Shown here one piece after another: positions 17,280 through 27,096 of a stretch of 64,000 bases of DNA. The notes under the pieces were generated by a model. It searched no databases and was not told where the DNA came from. It saw only the letters and a list, made by a program, of their open reading frames with translations. Each line of letters begins with the position of its first letter. Position 1 is the stretch's first letter. Source of the stretch: Myroides odoratimimus. GTDB lineage: Bacteria; Bacteroidota; Bacteroidia; Flavobacteriales; Flavobacteriaceae. The translations under genes and the position numbers were made by a program. Location of the stretch: assembly GCF_001485415.1 (NCBI RefSeq), contig NZ_BCMQ01000004.1:186001-250000 (forward strand), written 5' to 3'.

Positions 17280-19415
17280 ATGAAAATACTGTCTTTTGCT
17301 CCGTGGTCTATTTTTATAAGTTTTTTACTTTTTATCCATCCAACAGCGATTTGGGCTAACAATATGGAGCCTTTAAAATTTAGGGTTAATAACCAAGATA
17401 TCTTTATTGTTATCGTTTTGATTCTAATAGTGCTACTGGGTGCTTTTTTTAGATCATTATATTTAAAGGCATCTTATCTTGATAAGTTGTATAACTTAAA
17501 CAAAGAATTAGATTCAAATTTAGTAAAGATATCTATCACAAGCCTTACAAAACGTCAAATCCGTGTTTTATTAAAAAGTACAAAGTTAAAATACCTGATC
17601 GGGTTTATTTTCTTTATTTCTGCATCAAATCTTTTTGCACAGAGTAATATCAAAACAACAGAACCATCTCTTTTAACAGAGCCAGGGATTATCATTATTT
17701 TGATTCTAATCTCAATTCCTATTCTATTAGGTGTAGTAATTATGCTTATTAAAATTTCCAATATTATTAGTGTGCAAAAAAATAAGCTAGAGGATCAGCA
17801 TACAAAACAATTTAAAGAGTATTTAGAGCATTTGTCTGAAGAGGAGTCAGACTCTTTAAAAAAACGAGAGATTGCCCTAGGGTTTTCATTGTCCAATAAA
17901 GAACTCTCAGGAGAAAGTTTAATTCAAGATCAAAAGGGGTTGATTTCGTTGTCAAAGACTGAACTAGCACCCGTTGTTGCTAATAAGAAAAGAAACTCTG
18001 TCAAGGTAGATATAGACCCAGGGTTGGCTAAACTTATTTTATGGTTTTTAGGAACAGCTAGCTTTTGGTTAATTGTAGGTACCACTATTGGGGAGTATTT
18101 AGGGATTAAATTTATAGCACCAGATATAGATCATAGTAGTTGGCTTAGCTTTGGAAGACTAAGACCCGTGCATACTAATGCTGTATTCTGGGGATGGGCT
18201 TCTTTAGGGATGATTGGATTGGGGTATTATATCGTACCTAGAGTTAGTAATACAAACTTGGTCAATATTAAATGGGGATGGTATTCACTTGTTTTAATTA
18301 ATGCTTCCGTTTTTATCGGGTCTATTAGTTTAATGGCTGGTGTAAACAATGGAGGAGGAGAGTATAGAGAGTATATATGGCCTATTATGTTATTGTTTGC
18401 TTTAGGGTTGTACTTTACGCTTAGATGCTATTTAAAGACTATAGCCAATAGAACGGATAAGGATATTTATATTTCTAATTGGTATATCGTTGCTGCCGTT
18501 ATCTTTATTACTATAGTAGCTGTTGTTGGATATTTACCTTTTTGGCAAGATGGTCTAGGAGAGACAATCGTGCAGGGGTATTATATGCATCAAGCAGTAG
18601 GGATGTGGTTTATGCTTTTTACTCTAGGAATAGTATATTACTTTCTGCCACAACAACTTAATAAACCAATATATTCATACAGTTTAGGAATATTAGCTTT
18701 TTGGAGCCAGATATTGTTTTATACATTAATTGGAACCCATCACTTTGTTTTTAGTGCTATACCATGGTGGTTACAGACTGTTGCTATTGTAGCTAGTGTT
18801 GGAATGGTTATTCCTGTAGTAGCGGGTACAACTAATTTTTTCTTAACCTTTAAAGGAGTTTGGTATAAAATCAAGGATAGTTATACCATTCCGTTTTTTG
18901 TAATAGGTATTATGTTCTATTTTACGGGTTCTTTGCAAGGTACAGCAGAATCCTTTCGATTTACAAATCTGCTTTGGCACTTTACAGACTTTACAGTGGC
19001 TCACTCTCATCTGACGATGTATGGAATTATCACTTTTCTCTTATGGGGATCTATATATGCATTAGTACCACAAATAACGGGTAAAGAAGCGCCACAGATT
19101 ACAATCGGAGCTCATTTTTGGTTAGCCTTAATAGGATTGTTGTTTTATTCAATCCCTTTAATGTACGGGGGAACATTAAGAGGCTTAATGTGGATGGAAG
19201 ACTCTGCCTTTATAGAGAGTGTCAAGTTTATGATGCCTTATTGGCTATGGAGAGCTATTGGAGGAAGTCTAATGTGGTTATCTCATTTATTCTTTGTCTA
19301 TAATTTTTATAAGATGATTCAAAAAGACGAATCCGGTTCTTTAGATAGGGTAGACTTAACCTTTGAGAAACTAGCTGATGATAGCGTAGATAATGACAAA
19401 ATATTTAATAATTAG
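17280..19415 (+). CDS. cbb3-like heme-copper oxidase subunit I with a long N-terminal extension
   Basis: This 711-aa membrane protein is the catalytic subunit of a cbb3-like terminal oxidase. CcoN landmarks are present: FGRLRPVHTNA with heme ligand H298; CuB ligand H437 in YYMHQAV; CuB ligands H487-H488 in IGTHHF; Y481, at the position of the cross-linked Tyr of CcoN; and heme ligands H575 and H577 in TVAHSH. The Tyr favours oxygen rather than nitric oxide reduction. Residues 1-240 are extra: two consecutive units, each made of a signal-peptide-like segment (about 8-26 and 104-120), a short loop and a membrane helix (39-57 and 135-160), then an acidic soluble linker. The next gene, CcoO-like, starts 5 nt later. 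CcoG, CcoS and CcoP are not in the window. Confidence 0.85.
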   Translation: MKILSFAPWSIFISFLLFIHPTAIWANNMEPLKFRVNNQDIFIVIVLILIVLLGAFFRSLYLKASYLDKLYNLNKELDSNLVKISITSLTKRQIRVLLKSTKLKYLIGFIFFISASNLFAQSNIKTTEPSLLTEPGIIIILILISIPILLGVVIMLIKISNIISVQKNKLEDQHTKQFKEYLEHLSEEESDSLKKREIALGFSLSNKELSGESLIQDQKGLISLSKTELAPVVANKKRNSVKVDIDPGLAKLILWFLGTASFWLIVGTTIGEYLGIKFIAPDIDHSSWLSFGRLRPVHTNAVFWGWASLGMIGLGYYIVPRVSNTNLVNIKWGWYSLVLINASVFIGSISLMAGVNNGGGEYREYIWPIMLLFALGLYFTLRCYLKTIANRTDKDIYISNWYIVAAVIFITIVAVVGYLPFWQDGLGETIVQGYYMHQAVGMWFMLFTLGIVYYFLPQQLNKPIYSYSLGILAFWSQILFYTLIGTHHFVFSAIPWWLQTVAIVASVGMVIPVVAGTTNFFLTFKGVWYKIKDSYTIPFFVIGIMFYFTGSLQGTAESFRFTNLLWHFTDFTVAHSHLTMYGIITFLLWGSIYALVPQITGKEAPQITIGAHFWLALIGLLFYSIPLMYGGTLRGLMWMEDSAFIESVKFMMPYWLWRAIGGSLMWLSHLFFVYNFYKMIQKDESGSLDRVDLTFEKLADDSVDNDKIFNN

Positions 19416-19420
19416 TAGAT

Positions 19421-20434
19421 ATGGATATATTTAGCAACCATAAAAAACTTTATGTAATAGCAACTATTTTATTTTTGATTCTAACACTATTTGTAGCTAT
19501 TCTACCAGCCCTAGATAATCAGTCTAAAATACATCCTTTACCTGATGCGATCCCTCTAACACAATCAGAGAAAAGAGGAAAAGATATATTTATAGCTAAT
19601 GGATGTGTAGCTTGTCATAGTCAGCAAGTTAGAAATGTAGAAATGGATAGAAAATGGGGGAGTAGACCTTCTATATCTGCAGATTATGCGAGTAATAAAA
19701 GAGTTGATTTTTGGACGAATACTGCTACGCTGATGGGAACAGAAAGAACAGGTCCTGATCTTATAGATATAGGTACACGCCAACCTAGTCTAGATTGGCA
19801 TTTAGTTCATCTTTATAATCCTCGTATTGTCGTTAAAGAATCCATTATGCCTTCGTATTCTTTTCTGTTTACATCTAAAGAGTCTCCTGATAAAGAGGAT
19901 GTTGTAGTCAGTGTACCAGAGACATTCTTAAGGGATAAGAAATTAAAGATTGTAGCTACTCAAGACGCTTTAGATTTAGTTGCATATCTGCAAGCTTTAA
20001 AGCAGACTCCATTGCCTGGAACGATTATGACTCCTGAGTTTTTATATCCTAAAGAACAAGATGTTACACAAGGAGTAACTACAGGGCAGACTAAAACGGC
20101 TTTGGATGGTAAAAACCTTTATATGAATAATTGTGCAGCCTGTCATCAGGCCAATGGAGAAGGACTCTCTGGTGCGTTTCCTCCTTTAAAAAACAGTGCT
20201 ATTGTTACTGGAGATAACCTCCAACTATTTGTCGATATTATAATGAATGGATATGATGCTAGAGAGGAGTATGGGGTAATGCCTGCGGTAGGTACTAATG
20301 CGAATTGGACGGAGGAAGAAGTTACTGCAATAGTTAACTACGAGCGCAATAATTGGGGAAATAAAGCTCCCTTGGTAACAGTAGAAGAAGTAAAACAGAT
20401 CATGGATTATATCAACCAAATAAAGGATAAATAA
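19421..20434 (+). CDS. CcoO-like cytochrome c fused to a second cytochrome c domain
   Basis: This 337-aa protein is anchored by one N-terminal helix (about 11-30). The first heme site is GCVACHSQQ (C62, C65, H66), followed by CcoO-type blocks GTERTGPDL (106-114), WHLVHLYNPR and SIMPSYSFLF. A second heme c site, NCAACHQANGEG (C238, C241, H242), follows in a C-terminal cytochrome c domain like those of CcoP. The fusion would let one protein take over CcoO and part of the CcoP role, delivering electrons to the oxidase. The stop overlaps the next ATG (ATGA at 20431-20437). Confidence 0.88.
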   Translation: MDIFSNHKKLYVIATILFLILTLFVAILPALDNQSKIHPLPDAIPLTQSEKRGKDIFIANGCVACHSQQVRNVEMDRKWGSRPSISADYASNKRVDFWTNTATLMGTERTGPDLIDIGTRQPSLDWHLVHLYNPRIVVKESIMPSYSFLFTSKESPDKEDVVVSVPETFLRDKKLKIVATQDALDLVAYLQALKQTPLPGTIMTPEFLYPKEQDVTQGVTTGQTKTALDGKNLYMNNCAACHQANGEGLSGAFPPLKNSAIVTGDNLQLFVDIIMNGYDAREEYGVMPAVGTNANWTEEEVTAIVNYERNNWGNKAPLVTVEEVKQIMDYINQIKDK

Positions 20435-20721
20435 TGAAAGTAAATTGTAAAAGGATTCTTACTATAATAGGACTATTACTTGCCAATGTAATTTATGCTT
20501 GTCCTGTTTGTGAACGCAATCAACCTAAATTACTAAAAGGAGTTGTACATGGTGTAGGACCTGATAGTAAATGGGATTACACTATTATAGTGGTGATTGC
20601 TATTCTGGTTTTAGCTACGTTAATCTTCTCTATTAAATGGTTAGTAAAACCAGGAGAAGAATCTAGAGAACACATTAAAAGAACTGTATTAAACGACCTA
20701 TTAGATGGAGCAAAGAAGTAG
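20434..20721 (+). CDS. Small single-helix membrane protein of the oxidase cluster
   Basis: This 95-aa protein has a signal peptide ending near YACPVC, a CPVC pair right after it (the two Cys at about 23 and 26), a loop, and one membrane helix at about 50-70. The Cys pair faces the periplasm and could bind metal or act in thiol exchange during copper or heme assembly. I do not know the family. It overlaps its neighbours on both sides, so it belongs to the oxidase operon. Confidence 0.75.
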   Translation: MKVNCKRILTIIGLLLANVIYACPVCERNQPKLLKGVVHGVGPDSKWDYTIIVVIAILVLATLIFSIKWLVKPGEESREHIKRTVLNDLLDGAKK

Positions 20722-21100
20722 AGTATTCATTTTTATTGATGATGAACATCAACCTATTGCAGAGCTCGAAACACCTGTAAATTTCGAACTCGATACGCAT
20801 AAATTAGTGGATGGGGATCATACCTTAAAAATTGTAAGTAAAGATCATACGGGAAAAGAGGGGATTAGAATTATTCCGTTTACAGTAAAGAATGGCCCGG
20901 CTATAGATATAGAAGGAATAAAGGAAAAGGCTGTGGTAGATGGTTTATTGTCTATACGCATTAATGCTTATGGAAAAGGTGATCAAAAGACTTTTTTAGT
21001 TGTAGGTAGTGAAACTCCTCAGAGTATTCCCTTTTGGGTATGGACAACCATTATTGTAATCTTTGCTTGGGGGATGTATTATCTTGTGCGTTATTTATAA
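20705..21100 (+). CDS. Membrane-anchored beta-sandwich-like protein of the oxidase cluster
   Basis: This 131-aa protein has a soluble beta-rich part (residues about 5-105, with an Ig-like pattern FELDTHKLVDGDHTLKIVS) and one C-terminal membrane helix (FWVWTTIIVIFAWGMYYL). There is no N-terminal signal peptide. The start overlaps the end of the preceding gene by 17 nt. It is probably a structural or electron-transfer accessory subunit of the cbb3-like oxidase. I cannot name the family. Confidence 0.75.
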   Translation: MEQRSRVFIFIDDEHQPIAELETPVNFELDTHKLVDGDHTLKIVSKDHTGKEGIRIIPFTVKNGPAIDIEGIKEKAVVDGLLSIRINAYGKGDQKTFLVVGSETPQSIPFWVWTTIIVIFAWGMYYLVRYL

Positions 21101-21365
21101 AGTGTAAGCCACAATAAGCGTCATTAGGAACTGGATCACCTATCATAGGTAGAGACAATATTAAAAGAAGGAATAAAAATGCTGAATTAGAAAAACACAA
21201 TAGAGTTAGGAATGTAGCTCTTGATTTTAACCCAGATTAAGCGATAGACATATAAACGAAAAGTAATTATACAAAATAGCTCTGAATTCAAGAAAAAAGC
21301 ATACTGTAGTATGGTTTTAGAAGAAATGAAAGAGATATGAAGTAGAATTGCTTTGCAGTATTTGG

Positions 21366-22802
21366 CTAATGCTTAATCTGGGTTAAACATTCTGCAATGA
21401 TTTTTATTCCTTTTTCTAAATCTTCTTTAGTTAATCTACCGAAGCTAATTCTTAATCCGTTACTAGAGTGGTCTAGATAATACTCATTAGGGTTTACTAT
21501 ATCAACGCCTTTACTGGTTAATAGAGCACAGAAATTCTTAAAATCTATAGTCCTATTGAGTTTAATCCAAAAAGCAAGACCTCCTTCTGGCAAGGTGAAA
21601 TGGGTGGATTGGTCTAAATAATGCTTTAATAAGCTATAGGTGTAATCTCTTTTCTCTTTGTAATGAATTGTTGCTTTTTTGATATGTTTTTTAATAATTC
21701 CTTCTTTGATTAACTCTAGTATAGCTAGCTCCATTATTCTATCACCTTGAATATCAATTATCTTTCTTAGTTTACTTACTTTCTTTATTAAAGAGGTCTT
21801 ACTAGTCACTAAGTAACCTATTCTAAGAGAAGGAGCGACTACCTTACTTAAAGTTCCTATGTATATATAATTTTCTAGGTTAATATGGCTACAAAGGGGT
21901 AAAATGGGTCTTGTATTATAATGAAATTCATTATCATAGTCATCTTCAATGACAGTAAAACCGTATTGGTTAGAAAGTTCGATTATTTCTAATCTTCTTT
22001 TAAGACTAAGGGTGACTGTTGTTGGAAATTGATGATGAGGGGTTAGGTAAATTGCTTTAATTCTTTTATTCGTTTTTAGCTGTTCTATAATCTCACTAGT
22101 CACTATTCCTTGGTCATCTACATGAATAGGAATAAGATTAGCCCCAGCATGTTTAAAAGCTTCCCAAGCAGAATTGTACCCAGGGTTTTCGACTAGTATA
22201 TAGTCTCCTTTAGTTAATAGGGAATGAGCGATCATAAAGATAGCCATCTGCCCTCCACGTGTAATACAAATATTTTTTTCGGCTACATTCATCCCTCTTT
22301 GATGATTGAGCATATTAGCAATATGAGTAATGAATTTAGAATCGCCTAGTTCGCTTCCATATCCCATCATTTGCCATTTAGCACTTCTATTAAAAATTTG
22401 TCTATAAGCGCGTGCCAGTTCTGCTATTGGAACTATTTTACTATCAGGATAGCCATTGTCAAAGACAATATTATTGTTCAGTAATAGGTCTGTTTCTTGT
22501 CTTTCTAATAAAGGCTCCAATGTTTTTACAGGACTATCTTGCGAAATAGTATGTGCTACAAAAATTCCTTTTCTTTCTACTGATACCAGCCATTGTTCGG
22601 TAATTAAGATAGTCAGTGCGCGTACTACGGTGTTTCTATTGACATTTAGTAGAGTAGAGAGTGTACGCGTACTAGGTAGTAAATCTCCTTTTTTTAGCCT
22701 TCCTTTCTTGATGTCATCAATGATGGCGTCAGCTATTTGTAAATACAAAGCCTTATTAGATGTATTCTCTAATCTAATTTCTAATTTCCATAATCTCTTC
22801 AT
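21366..22802 (-). CDS. MocR/PdxR-type regulator (GntR wHTH fused to aminotransferase-like domain)
   Basis: This 478-aa transcription factor has an N-terminal winged helix (about 15-85; LPSTRTLSTLLNVNRNTVVRA) and a fold-type I aminotransferase-like domain. The PLP lysine is K320 in GTLSKVVAPSLRIGY. PYN/HHQFPTT and IEDDYDNEF blocks are as in PdxR/MocR proteins. These bind PLP, and often an amino acid, to control pyridoxine or amine genes. It faces away from the hydrolase gene upstream and ends 266 bp from the oxidase cluster. Its target is not clear; a second, similar regulator lies at 25572-27026. Confidence 0.93.
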   Translation of the reverse strand: MKRLWKLEIRLENTSNKALYLQIADAIIDDIKKGRLKKGDLLPSTRTLSTLLNVNRNTVVRALTILITEQWLVSVERKGIFVAHTISQDSPVKTLEPLLERQETDLLLNNNIVFDNGYPDSKIVPIAELARAYRQIFNRSAKWQMMGYGSELGDSKFITHIANMLNHQRGMNVAEKNICITRGGQMAIFMIAHSLLTKGDYILVENPGYNSAWEAFKHAGANLIPIHVDDQGIVTSEIIEQLKTNKRIKAIYLTPHHQFPTTVTLSLKRRLEIIELSNQYGFTVIEDDYDNEFHYNTRPILPLCSHINLENYIYIGTLSKVVAPSLRIGYLVTSKTSLIKKVSKLRKIIDIQGDRIMELAILELIKEGIIKKHIKKATIHYKEKRDYTYSLLKHYLDQSTHFTLPEGGLAFWIKLNRTIDFKNFCALLTSKGVDIVNPNEYYLDHSSNGLRISFGRLTKEDLEKGIKIIAECLTQIKH

Positions 22803-22916
22803 CTGGATTACTTGATATAGTTAACTCTTATAAAATGCAATACTCCAAATGTAGTAAATTAAACTTTATAAAGAGTTGTAAAAACAGCTTTAAGCTAGAG
22901 AACTCTGATTATATTA

Positions 22917-23870
22917 TTACAATTGATTTAAGTGTGTAGTAATCATATGAGCAGTTTGTTTGGGGTGAGAAATAAGTCCTCCATGACCTGCGCCTTGAAT
23001 AGTCTGTAATTCTATTGAATTAACTTTCTGTTTTATTGTTTTTGCAACAGCTGTATATACTAAGATAGAATCTGATCCTGTAATAAGTGTTATTTTACCA
23101 TTAAATTGATTAAGGTTTTCTGGTTTTATATTTAACCTTTCAGGATCATTAGCTTGATCAAGCCAAGTAGTGTAACTAGCTGTCATTGTATTTCTGGCTC
23201 TTTGATCAAAAACAGAATACCAACTACCTTTTCCAAAGGCTACTTTTTCAATAAAATTAAAGGTTCCCTGTTCAATGTGTCCTTGTTCAAGTAAAGTTTT
23301 ACTTTTTTGCATTTCATTCTGTACCTCTGATAGAATTTGTTTGTATTCAGTTTGTCCTTTAAGCATCCCAAAAATAGGAGGTTCATATAAAACAATACTC
23401 TCAACTCTATCAGCGTGATTATTGGCTAGTTCAATTGTGATATTTGCTCCATAAGAATGTCCTATAAAATGAGCTTTCTTAATCTGTAAAGCATCGAGTA
23501 GGGAAACGGCATCTTGGACATCCATTGATATTGTACCTTGTTCTTTATCTGGAGAAGAAGCACTATGTCCTCTTCTATCATATAAAATGATGGGATTAGT
23601 AGTAGTTTTAATTAACTCTTCTGCCACTGGTAACCAAGAATTATGATCATCCCATGAACCGTGTATAAATACAATAGGTATACCTTGCCCTTTTTTATAG
23701 CGTATAGCTAAATCAATATCATTAGTATTGATAATATAAAGAGGGGTATTTTCAATTGTAAAATATTCTAGTTCTATTTTTGAAGGTGTTTGTGCAAATA
23801 CTTCAATTAAAGATAATTGAAATAGTAATAAGAATATTATCCCTATTTTTTTATATGAAAACTGTTTCAT
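22917..23870 (-). CDS. Secreted alpha/beta hydrolase
   Basis: This 317-aa protein starts with a signal peptide ending VFAQT (about residue 28). The alpha/beta hydrolase signature is clear: oxyanion region VFIHGSWDD, nucleophile elbow GHSYG (Ser), and a late GAGHGG providing the His. It resembles haloperoxidase- and esterase-like lipolytic enzymes acting in the periplasm. The substrate is unknown. The gene stands alone, on the same strand as the MocR gene downstream. Confidence 0.88.
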   Translation of the reverse strand: MKQFSYKKIGIIFLLLFQLSLIEVFAQTPSKIELEYFTIENTPLYIINTNDIDLAIRYKKGQGIPIVFIHGSWDDHNSWLPVAEELIKTTTNPIILYDRRGHSASSPDKEQGTISMDVQDAVSLLDALQIKKAHFIGHSYGANITIELANNHADRVESIVLYEPPIFGMLKGQTEYKQILSEVQNEMQKSKTLLEQGHIEQGTFNFIEKVAFGKGSWYSVFDQRARNTMTASYTTWLDQANDPERLNIKPENLNQFNGKITLITGSDSILVYTAVAKTIKQKVNSIELQTIQGAGHGGLISHPKQTAHMITTHLNQL

Positions 23871-24047
23871 GTCTATTTAGTTTAATAAGGTTAAATGTAC
23901 TTAAAATGATTTGAGATAAAAAAACATAACTAAGTAATGGCACTGTTTTTAGGAATAAAAAATATTAAACTCTTTAATTGTTAAAAGGATCAATCTGGAT
24001 GCCTAAGAATAAAAAATCTGTCCCCAACTTACTACGCTACTAACTGC

Positions 24048-24055
24048 TACTTTTG
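24048..24055 (+). promoter_or_regulatory. Possible Bacteroidota -7 box upstream of the SHMT gene
   Basis: TACTTTTG fits the Bacteroidota -7 consensus TAnnTTTG and lies 87 bp before the chosen start. I did not find a good TTTG at the -33 position, so this is a weak call. Confidence 0.3.
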
Positions 24056-24142
24056 CTTTTTATATATAATAAGACACTAGTTTATAGGCTTTTTAATCTA
24101 GATTATAAACTAGTAATCATAGCTAAACTAATTTATACAACT

Positions 24143-25420
24143 ATGCACAACAACAACAACATTTTATTTGAATTAATCAAACGAGAAGAAAGAAGACAAA
24201 GGGAGGGCTTAGAATTAATTGCTTCAGAGAACTTTGTTAGCGAGGATGTTTTAAGAGCCAATGGATCTATATTAACTAATAAGTATGCAGAAGGATATCC
24301 TGATAAACGATATTATGGAGGGTGTGAATATGTTGACTTTGTAGAGAATATGGCTATTGCATCTTTAAAAGAGATTTATGGTGCAGAATATGCTAATGTT
24401 CAACCACATTCTGGATCACAAGCTAATGTTGCTGTTTTTTCAGTTTGCTTAAAACCTGGAGATAAAATATTAGGATTTGACCTAACGCATGGAGGGCACT
24501 TGACTCATGGTTCTTCTGTGAATTTTTCAGGCAGATTATATGTTCCTTCATTCTATGGAGTAGATCAAGAAACAGGGGTACTTAATTATGATAAAATTGA
24601 AGAGATAGCTATCAAAGAAAAGCCTAAGATGATTATAGCTGGTGGAAGTGCATATTCTAGAGATATTAATTATAGTCGTTTTAGGGAAATAGCAGATAAG
24701 GTAGGAGCTATATTATTAGCAGATATGGCACATCCTGCAGGGTTAATAGCCAAAGGATTATTAAGTAATCCTATACCGCATTGTCACATTGTTACAACAA
24801 CAACACATAAAACATTGCGAGGTCCACGAGGAGGAGTTATTTTAATGGGAAAAGATTTTGAAAATCCCTTTGGATATAAGACCTTAAAAGGAGAGCTAAG
24901 AATGATGTCTAGTCTTCTAGATGCATCTGTATTTCCTGGTAATCAAGGTGGTCCACTAATGCATACTATTGCAGCCAAAGCGGTGGCTTTTAATGAAGTA
25001 TTGACAGATGATTTTAAGGTATATGCTAATCAGATTCAAAAAAACATGAAAGTAATGGCAGATGCTTTTTTGTTGCGCGGATATAATATTGTCTCTGGAG
25101 GAACGGATAACCATTTAGTATTAATTGATTTAAGAAATAAAGATATATCTGGTAAGGAGGCTGAAAGTATTTTAGAACACGCTGGGATTACAGTGAATAA
25201 GAATATGGTTCCTTATGATGATAAATCGAACTTCATTACTTCTGGTATTAGGGTAGGAGCTGCGGCAGTAACAACCAGAGGGTTAAAAGAAGCAGATATG
25301 AAAAAAATAGTGCACTTTATTGATGAAGTATTAATATATAAAGATAATGCTACGAAACACAAACAGATAAAGCAAGAAATTCAAAATATGATGAAAGATT
25401 ATCCTATGTTTTCTAGGTAA
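24143..25420 (+). CDS. glyA: Serine hydroxymethyltransferase
   Basis: This 425-aa PLP enzyme interconverts serine and glycine while passing a one-carbon unit to tetrahydrofolate. Near-invariant blocks are present: [36 protein letters not shown], the PLP lysine in [25 protein letters not shown] and SGIRVG. I start at the ATG at 24143 ([12 protein letters not shown]), because the 30 extra residues upstream (from 24053) are not family-like. Compared with my memory of flavobacterial GlyA it is diverged, for instance VFSVCLKPG and [15 protein letters not shown]. With two MocR regulators nearby it may be a second, specialised copy rather than the housekeeping one. Confidence 0.93.
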   Translation: MHNNNNILFELIKREERRQREGLELIASENFVSEDVLRANGSILTNKYAEGYPDKRYYGGCEYVDFVENMAIASLKEIYGAEYANVQPHSGSQANVAVFSVCLKPGDKILGFDLTHGGHLTHGSSVNFSGRLYVPSFYGVDQETGVLNYDKIEEIAIKEKPKMIIAGGSAYSRDINYSRFREIADKVGAILLADMAHPAGLIAKGLLSNPIPHCHIVTTTTHKTLRGPRGGVILMGKDFENPFGYKTLKGELRMMSSLLDASVFPGNQGGPLMHTIAAKAVAFNEVLTDDFKVYANQIQKNMKVMADAFLLRGYNIVSGGTDNHLVLIDLRNKDISGKEAESILEHAGITVNKNMVPYDDKSNFITSGIRVGAAAVTTRGLKEADMKKIVHFIDEVLIYKDNATKHKQIKQEIQNMMKDYPMFSR

Positions 25421-25535
25421 TCTTAGATATAATAGCAGTAATTGTTTCTAAATATAGAATCACTAATTCTAGAGACCGTGTGTTGTGAGTAGAAAATGTA
25501 GTCTCTATATTTAACTTTAACTATGCTATAAATGG

Positions 25536-25567
25536 AATACCTCGTGTGCAACTTCTCACGAGGTATT
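25536..25567. terminator. Convergent hairpin between SHMT and MocR genes
   Basis: An 11-bp perfect stem (AATACCTCGTG with CACGAGGTATT) around a 10-nt loop lies between convergent genes. The T-run is poor in both directions (GCATTTATT), so it is a likely but not ideal bidirectional terminator. Confidence 0.65.
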
Positions 25568-25571
25568 GCAT

Positions 25572-27026
25572 TTATTGATGTTTGATAAAATGATCTTTCA
25601 GAATATGAATAGCTTGAAGGATTTCTTTCTCGTTTAAAGAAGCAAATCCAAATCTAAAAGCATTCTCTTCTTTACTAATATGTTTAATCCTTAATTTGGA
25701 TAGGTTTTGTATTGCTGATATTGGATATTGTTTATCTACTTTTATCCATACTGCCATCCCTCCTGTAGGCAAAGTGTAAGAAATATACTTGTTCAGTTCC
25801 TTTTTTAATAGTTGATCTAATAACTCTAGTCTTTCCTGATAAAACTTTTTAGCTTTTTTAAAATACCTTGTAAATTCTCCTTCTTTAATCAAGCTAGCTA
25901 AAGAGTTTTGCATATAGGCATCATTTCCTACATCAATTGTTTTTCTTAGTTCAACACATTGTTGAATGAAGTTTTTTGGAGCGACCATAAAACCTATACG
26001 AATGGATGGTCCTAATATTTTAGAAAATGAACCGATGTAAATAACATTACCATTATGCCCGCCACTAGCTAATGGAAGGTATGGAGGAGTTGTATAGTGA
26101 TAATCAAAGTCATAATCATCTTCTATGATAGCGAAGTGATATTGCTTAGAAAGTTCTAAGAGGTGCACACGTCTGTCAACACTTAAAGTGACAGTAGTAG
26201 GGTAGTGATGATGAGAAATAACATAAACAGCTGTTATTGTTGTTGTTTTACAAAGTGACTCCAGTTCGTCTGTTTTTAGTCCTTTTTCATCTATTCCTAT
26301 TTCTAACACTTTCGCTCCAGTATTGCTGAATGTTTGACTAGCTTTTGGGTAATTAGGTTTAGCTACAACAATTTTTGCCTTTTTATTGAGTAATAATTGT
26401 GCTGATAGATAAATACTCATTTGGGCTCCATGAGTAATAAGAATATTCTCTTTAGAGAAAATAAGCCCTCTAGTTTCGGATAGGTAATTGACAAGTTGTT
26501 CTCTTAGGGCGAGGGTTCCCTGTGGGTTTTCAAGATTAGCATTTTTAATTGAATAGGTTCTTGTAACATAAGAGCGATAGGTCTTTAATAATGCACTTAT
26601 TGGTGAAAGCCTAATATCTGGAAAACCGTCATCGATAATAATATCTGGAATAACTGTGTTTTCTTCTACAGAGTGATCTACATCATGGTATTGATTAAAT
26701 GGTAAATTAAAGTCAATATCATAGGAGTTTATACTAGAGAATTCTTCCCACTTTGATGCTTTGAGATTAGGAATGGACTCTGATATAGTTGCTCTTTTTC
26801 GAGGTGACATAGAAATCCAGTCTTGTGTATACAGTTCTTCGTAAGCTGCAATTATAGTTTTTCTGTGAAGGTTTAAAGAATTTGCTAAATCTCTACTTCC
26901 TGGGAGTTGATCTCCTGCTTTTAGGTATCCATTTTTTATTGCATTGATAATTGATATAGCAATTTGTCTATAGATAGGCATTTTACTTTTTTTATCGATA
27001 CGAATGATATGTTCTATTGGGTACAT
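25572..27026 (-). CDS. Second MocR-type regulator
   Basis: This 484-aa protein has the same architecture as the regulator at 21366-22802: winged helix at about 17-80 (LPGSRDLANSLNLHRKTIIAAY) and an aminotransferase-like domain with PLP Lys K336 in GSFSKILGPSIRIGF. Shared blocks such as HHYPTTVTLS and IEDDYDFDYHY show the two are paralogous but not recent duplicates. It is convergent with the SHMT gene, which fits a role in serine, glycine or B6 metabolism. A 17-bp inverted repeat lies 71 bp before its start. Confidence 0.92.
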   Translation of the reverse strand: MYPIEHIIRIDKKSKMPIYRQIAISIINAIKNGYLKAGDQLPGSRDLANSLNLHRKTIIAAYEELYTQDWISMSPRKRATISESIPNLKASKWEEFSSINSYDIDFNLPFNQYHDVDHSVEENTVIPDIIIDDGFPDIRLSPISALLKTYRSYVTRTYSIKNANLENPQGTLALREQLVNYLSETRGLIFSKENILITHGAQMSIYLSAQLLLNKKAKIVVAKPNYPKASQTFSNTGAKVLEIGIDEKGLKTDELESLCKTTTITAVYVISHHHYPTTVTLSVDRRVHLLELSKQYHFAIIEDDYDFDYHYTTPPYLPLASGGHNGNVIYIGSFSKILGPSIRIGFMVAPKNFIQQCVELRKTIDVGNDAYMQNSLASLIKEGEFTRYFKKAKKFYQERLELLDQLLKKELNKYISYTLPTGGMAVWIKVDKQYPISAIQNLSKLRIKHISKEENAFRFGFASLNEKEILQAIHILKDHFIKHQ

Positions 27027-27096
27027 ATGAACTATAAGTTGATTTATAACGGATACATAAATATAGAGTAAATAACGAGAAAGAATTGTTGTTTTT

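Noticed and set aside
17280..19415. Nitric oxide reductase (NorB) instead of an oxidase
   Set aside because: The HTN, MHQ, THH and TVAHSH motifs and Tyr481 at the CcoN spacing fit a cbb3-like oxygen reductase, and a CcoO-like protein follows.
24053..24142. N-terminal extension of serine hydroxymethyltransferase
   Set aside because: The 30 residues are not like the family, and a better ATG at 24143 gives the normal length.
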